Assembly: GCA_022225965.2 (NCBI GenBank)
Contig: JAKJXP020000006.1
Coordinates: forward strand, 682,001-746,000
From: Diatrype stigma
Taxonomy: Eukaryota > Ascomycota > Sordariomycetes > Xylariales > Diatrypaceae
Length of the DNA: 64,000 bases
Reading direction: 5' to 3'
Shown here: positions 58,001 to 64,000 of the stretch, one piece after another
Layout: each line of letters starts with the position of its first letter
Position numbering within the stretch: position 1 is the first letter of the stretch
Program-made: the position numbers and the translations under genes
Notes under the pieces: model-generated
Database searches by the model: none
Told to the model about the DNA's origin: nothing
What the model saw: only the letters and a program-made list of their open reading frames with translations

Positions 58001-58185
58001 TGATGGTTATATTTTAACGCGCTGGTACGCGTTGCCATTATATAAGCAAGCTAGTTCTATATAACTATAGGCTTTCGCCAGTAATTCCTTAAATAAATTT
58101 CTTCTTATTTTAGACATTTTAATATATAACCGTTTTACTTAATTGTTATTTGCTTTCTTTAATTATACGTACGTATTTATTAATA
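58001..58185 (+). repeat. 5' LTR of the copia element
   Basis: It begins TGATGGTTATATTTT and ends TAATA, where the solo LTR at 19856-20040 ends CAACA. The length is identical to the solo LTR, with C-to-T and G-to-A differences throughout. Confidence 0.88.
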
Positions 58186-61100
58186 TTAATTAATATTGCT
58201 AAATATTAATAATATAAATTAACAAGGTAAAAAAGTTATTATCACGATATTAAAGATATCGTAATAATATTGTAATTCCTTTTTACTCTTATATGCTTAT
58301 ATTTCGAATCCCATTTTTATCGTTATTTTTATTAATAGCCATGTCGGAATATAAATAAGCCGAAATCTCGGCTTAAGGTATTGCCAGTAATATATAAGCA
58401 GGCCCTTTTAATAATTCTCCAAAAATCGACCCTGTTATTTTAAAAACTTAAATACGGCTGCTTAAGTTAATTTTTGTTATTACGAATTGCTTATTAATAA
58501 TATTTAATTATTTTAATCCGATGGTAATTAATTGGAAAAAGTTTAATTCGAATATAACAAATTACCGTTAAAAGTTAATATGGGCATTAATAATATTAAT
58601 CGATTTTAAGGATATGGATTCGAATATTTTTAACGTCCGAATATTCGAAAAAACGTTCGAAAATTATTAAGGCCGGTTATAAAGCTTTATAATAGGAAAC
58701 TTTAAAATAATGCCATTTTTATTGCGAATTAATTTAAGGAATGCATTTATGCAATAAAGGATTTACGTTAATAAGGGCAACGTTAAGTTTAATAAGGCTT
58801 TTGCCGATTTCGTTATTACGAAAATATTTTTTATTTAGGATATAAAAAAATTAAAGGCAGCTAAGGCTAAATGGCTTAATGCATTAATATGGAAAATGCT
58901 AATAATCGAAATCGATTAAGGAATTATGTATTTTCCGGAACGCCCTTAAAGTTAAATCCGCTTCCGGTTATTATATATACTAATAAGCGAATCGCTTAAT
59001 TTTTTTTTATTTTATAATCCGCTTTTGCCGCGTCGTTTTATATTTTAGATCCAATTTTAATTCGATCCGAATTAATAGCTTTCCTTTGAAGCTTTCGGTA
59101 TTTAAAGCCCTTAAGGATTACTAATTGGATTTAAAAAAAACTTTAATTATTCGAATTAACGCTTTAATTCCCGTATTAATTAATGCTTAGGCCTATGTGC
59201 CGATTTTCGTTTTAACTTTTATCTTAACCGATAATAACCGCTCCCGTCGTTTTAAGAATATTATGGCCAACTATTTCCGAAATATCCAACTTAATTAGGA
59301 TATCCTTTAATAGGATTTTTTCCGTATTCTGGTTATTTATATATGGGTTATAATACGGCATATAATCCATGGGCCCTTTATATGTTAAGGTAAGGGAATC
59401 CGTATATGCCGTTATATTCGACGGTCGAAACGGACGATTTAATTAAAAAAACCATGCCTTTTTTAGAATAATCCTAAATTAAATTTTTATCCGATTAATA
59501 ATTAAATCCTTCTTTCGAACGCCTAAACGAAAAATAAGGGCCATTCGGTTTTTTAGGTCCTTTAAAATTACTAGGAAGCTTCGATTTTTTTTTTTCGATG
59601 GCATTATTGTTTACGCCAGAATTAATTTTTATGCCGGTTGATAATTAAACTTAGTTAATATATTATAACATTCCGCCGGTATAAGTTTAAAATAAAATGT
59701 GCTTATTAATTATTATCGAACATTTTAAAAAGGCTTGAAATAAGGAAAATAACTATATAAAAAAGATATATAACATTTTCGAAAACAAATTTAGATTTTT
59801 TTTAAATGTTTGTTATATTACGGATATTCGTTAAACCTAATTTTACGTCGTATTTTTAATTATTTTATTAAGACGAGCTGTTATTTATTTTTTATATAAT
59901 ATATTCCGTTATTAATGTTTTACCGATATATATTTTGCCATAAAACGTTATTTTAATACGAAGCAAAATAAAGTTTAATATTATTTTAATTGGATCTCGA
60001 TTATTTTTTTCGGAATTAAGGCCGATAAGAATAACCAAGGCAAGTTAGATTTAAAGGTTTTCTAGGCTATATTCGATAAATTTTCTTTATATTAAAAGGC
60101 ATTAAAATCCGATTTTAAAAGAAAGCAATAGCTTATTGCCGTAATTTATCGTATATGCCGTAACGTATCTTAATTTTAATATGCCTTTTTCGAATCCTTT
60201 ATTAAATTTAAAAATATGGCTAATAAGTTTCGTATATCCATCGGCATTTATGAAAACCTTAAAGGTATACCGCGGTAATATTTGGTTAATAAAAGTAATA
60301 ATAACGACGACGATAAAAAACCTGCTTAATATTACGTCGACCGCAAATATTATCGCAATAATCGAAAAAGCCGATATAACAATAATAAGCGTTCAATTCG
60401 TATATGAAAACGCAAATGCTAAATATATAAAAAAAAAGGCTATTAATTTATTAAGCATACCGAAAAGAAATAAAAGAACGCTCGTATTTAATAAAGAAAC
60501 CGCAAAAAAGGCCAAAAAAACAATTACGTTATTTTTCTGGCCGAATACGAAAGAGTTAATAATACGGAATTAAAGTTTAATAAAAAGCACGATAATACTT
60601 TTTCGAATCATAAATTTAACGATAATTAATAAATAATCGCCGCATGTTTTTTCGATTAAGCCTTTTATTATTGCGTAATTACGTTTCCTTTTATTAAATA
60701 ACCCAAATTCGACATTGCCTTTATTTTCGACCGATATGCTAAGCATATTTTCTAAAGAATTATGCTAAACATAAATATAATACGAATTTCGATTATTAAT
60801 AAAGGCCAGTATTTTGCCTTAATTAAGGAATTTTCCGACCGCCTTATGCCATTTAATAAAAATCGCGCCGGAAAAGCCAATATTTGCTTTAAAAACGGAT
60901 TACTTATGGAGTTATTTGGAATAGTTATTATTAATACATCTTTTAAATAAGTTAATTTCCATATAATAAAAACCGATATTCCGTTTTTGCTATTACTTAA
61001 AAATATGAACCAATTTAACGTATATTTTAATAACGTTATTAATTAATTAATTTATAAAAATGGTATTACGGCTTTTATTAATCGAAAATAGAAATATTTA

Positions 61101-63938
61101 TGGTTTTATCTTAATAGCGCAACCTTTTTTATAAAAATAAAGCTGCATCGTTTGCATATTCGCTTTGGCTATCTTTTCGTTGCTAAGTTTTAAAACCTAT
61201 TAAAAAAAGCAGAATACGATATTAACCCAAAAAATATTAAGGAAATTAATAAGTTCTATTATTATTGCCAAATCAAAAAAAAGGCCTTTTAACGGTTTAA
61301 GTTTATTTTTAAAAACCCGAATTTGGATTTTAATTACGAGGTTATTATAAACGTTATGTATTTCGATAAACGTTTCGTTCTTTATATTATCGATACGGCT
61401 ATAGATTTTTAAGTAATACGGTTTATGGCTAATATGTTAATAAAAAAAACCTAAAAAGCTCTTAAGTTTTGTTAAATCGATATTTACTTAGGATCCCTTA
61501 ATATTTTTACCTATAACGCCGGTATTAATTTCGATAATACCGAATTTCGAAATAAAGTTTAATTTATCGGTATTACGTATAAATAAGTCCTAATAAAAGC
61601 CCATTAATTTATCGGTAAAATTAAAGAATATTACGGATTTATTCGACGAACGTATAAGATTATCTTTAAAGAAATATAAGGCTTATACGTATTCCGCTTA
61701 TAAATGGCCGTTAAAACTATTAATAATACAGCAAATCCAAATGGTTTCGTATTTATTTTATTAGTCTTTAGGGCTTATTCGAAAATAAATATGGATTCGC
61801 CGCTTACGCCGTTTTAAACCCAAAGGACAATCGTAGTCCAAAAGGTAATGGCCGAAGTTAAAAAAATTAAGGCCTAACGTTTAATTCGGAACGCATTAAA
61901 TACCAAAAACGGTCTTAATATTTAAAAGACGTTGCTTATGTTATTACCTTTCGGTAGCGAAGTATTTATATACCGCGAAAAAAATAAATAACAAGGTTTA
62001 TATAAAGTTATCGCCGTTATCGATAAGAACGTTATAATCGTTTCGAATATATTCGGAAAGACCTTTATATTTAGGAATTCGCATATTAAGTTATATATGC
62101 AATCCAAGAATAACGCAAAGCCGCCTTAGGACTTAAAAATCGAATTACCCAAACCAGAATTAGGCTTTAATTTAACGGATTACGATATTATTCCGGAAAA
62201 AAACCTTAATATATTATTCTTTAATGCAGCGTATTTTAACGCAAAAAAAAAACATAACCGTATTTTAGCAATTAAATTGCAAACAGAAAATAAAATCGTA
62301 GCCTTTAATAAACCATACGAAGCCTTAAATATAAAGGAACTTAATGTTTTATTTAAAAATAACATATTATAACCGGTTATTTATAATAAAGCCATTTATT
62401 AAAAGGCTATTATCTTTAAGTTCCGAATAATTCGTGAAATTAAAGGGAAAAACATACCAAGCCCTTATGAAAAGTTCCGATTAATCGTATAAAAATATGG
62501 AAATTCCGATAAAGACTTTATTATAACGTATATTCTTATTCTTTAAAAGGCAAATTAGCAATTAATTATGGCCTTAGCATTTACGTTACGATATTAAGGT
62601 ATAAAAGTTATAATTCGAAATATTACGATAGCTTATACTTAATTAAAGACGTTTATAAAACGCATTATTTTTATACGATTATTATCGGAATTAAAAAATA
62701 AGTATCCCGAAAAAACGATATTACGTATTATAAAGCCGCTATACGAATTGATTAAATCGGATATATATTAATTTAAAACTTATTTTTGCCATTATTAATA
62801 AAAGCTGCATATAAATTTTTCGTTATTCGATTTATGCTTATTAATAATCCATATTGGATAATTATTCGGCATAATAAGCTTTTAAATTAACGATACCCTT
62901 AATATTGACATAATGGATTTTATGAAAAAAAAAAATAAGGCATTAATTAAAGCCAACATTAAGGCGCGTTCGCAGAAAATCCTAAAAAACGGGACTACCG
63001 AGAACTTTAACGATTTACGCTTAATCGTTTATTTAAAAAAAAACGGCCTTTTAGCGACCCAAAAGGAATAAGCTAAAAAATTGGCACTATTTAACCCTAA
63101 GGCATCGGATATGCCCAAAAAATATATCGAATAAAAAGTCCGAAAAGCTTATATCTTTTTTATTTGCCAATTCGAAATAGCCTTTAATTATTCCACGGCT
63201 ATTTAATATATAAAGCCTGGCCTTAAAAAGGCTAAGTTATTAAACGCCCGGATTTAATAATAAATGAATAATAAAAATCGCGGATTTAATTATATTTAAT
63301 TGAATCCTTAAAATCTTCGATTATATGTTTTCGTTAATGGATTCTTTATAAATAATAAGGACCTAAATTCATAAATCGGATACGTTATCGTATTTGGAAA
63401 CGAAAAATTTACGTCCTAAGCCAATAAACTTACCGTCGTTGGTAATATTATTTATTAATCGTTTATTAAATGCAAAAAAATAATTCGGAACGTCTTTATT
63501 AGCGAAATTTATGGCATAATATAAGATTTTAATGTCGGATACGTTATTTATTGCATTATTAATACGATCCTAAAACGTTTAACTTTTTTCCGCGTCCCGT
63601 TCGTTTTTTATACGGATTTCTTTTTTCTGTATTAATGCTTAATATAAATGGAAAGCATTAACGAAAAGCGATTAATAATTAATCTTATGGCCTTTCGTTA
63701 ATCGTATAAAAACAAAGAGATAAATAAAATCCAATGAATTCATAATAATTATAACCCGATTAACGCCATAATAAAGGCGTCCCTTAATAAATCGATAAAG
63801 TCGTTAATTAATTGCAACGAAATTAATATGAAATTGAAAAAATGAATAAAGAAAAAGTAATAATCCAAAAGATGGAAAGTTATGTAATTAGGTCGACGGT
63901 ATAGTTCGCGATTAAATCGCGAAAAAAAATAAAGTAAA

Positions 63939-64000
63939 TAATAATTATATTCCAACGCGTTGGTACGCGTTGCTATTATATAAGCAAGCTAGTTTTATAT
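63939..64000 (+). repeat. 3' LTR of the copia element, truncated by the window
   Basis: It starts TAATAATTATATTCC, which is TGATGGTTATATTCC with G-to-A changes. It then continues CAACGCGTTGG...TATAAGCAAGCTAG as in the other two copies. About 123 bp should follow outside the window. Confidence 0.85.

Larger units (their letters stand above)
58001..64000 (+). mobile_element. Ty1/copia LTR retrotransposon, RIP-inactivated, cut by the window end
   Basis: The 185-bp 5' LTR (58001-58185) and the first 62 bp of the 3' LTR (from 63939) are homologous. A purine-rich tract precedes the latter at about 63921-63935. The internal 5.75 kb reads in plus orientation. A protease-like segment (about 60762-61000), an integrase core (about 61200-61850), its C-terminal region (about 61930-62100) and reverse transcriptase (about 62200-63100) occur in that order. 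Protease before integrase before RT is the Ty1/copia arrangement. From 62142 one frame runs through the RT region, interrupted only by TAA/TAG codons at positions expected for CAA/CAG. The catalytic QxDD-type site is mutated. The element is inactive. Confidence 0.85.

Noticed and set aside
60181..60573. Open frame of 130 codons in the AT-rich block.
   Set aside because: It lies in the mutated gag/linker part of the copia element and is Ile/Lys/Asn-rich, as expected of RIP-shifted DNA, with no independent coding evidence.

Overview
The window is nuclear DNA of a filamentous ascomycete (Pezizomycotina, most likely a Sordariomycete). The evidence is short introns with GT...AG ends and CTAAC-like branch points, fungus-specific gene families (a Medusa-type conidiation regulator and a SAD-1/Rdp1-type RNA-dependent RNA polymerase), abundant ACCTACCTAGG-type low-complexity DNA between genes, and sharply bounded AT-rich blocks. 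Those blocks hold transposons riddled with C-to-T and G-to-A changes, as expected of repeat-induced point mutation (RIP).

Layout. 1-13.7 kb is a gene-poor stretch with an RIP-mutated hAT-like element at 6632-7451 (8-bp target duplication). 13.76-16.57 kb holds a medA-type regulator behind a long CT-rich leader. 16.6-22.6 kb is gene-free. It carries a Tc1/mariner-like element with 100-bp inverted repeats (19746-21642), a solo LTR nested inside it, and a tRNA-like cluster. 23.1-24.8 kb is a six-exon FAD monooxygenase (- strand). 27.7-29.2 kb is a multi-exon gene of unknown function that I assembled from phase-consistent exons. 29.2-37 kb is a mosaic of short tandem repeats, hairpins and displaced fragments of the neighbouring RdRP gene, including a chimeric 334-codon ORF. 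37.0-40.9 kb is the intact RdRP gene.

42.4-56.1 kb is a compact housekeeping cluster: LRP1/C1D (exosome cofactor), a ketopantoate-reductase-like protein, an uncharacterised disordered protein, PDCD5, COQ4, a MIX17/CHCHD2 twin-CX9C protein and a UBX protein. From 56.56 kb to the end the DNA is RIP-degraded, mostly one Ty1/copia element (58001 to beyond the window). Its 185-bp 5' LTR matches the solo LTR at 19.9 kb.

The most unusual features are the scattered RdRP fragments just upstream of the intact RdRP gene, the kinase-loop/RdRP chimera, and imperfect inverted repeats in the same interval. All assignments come from reading the sequence; no database search was possible.
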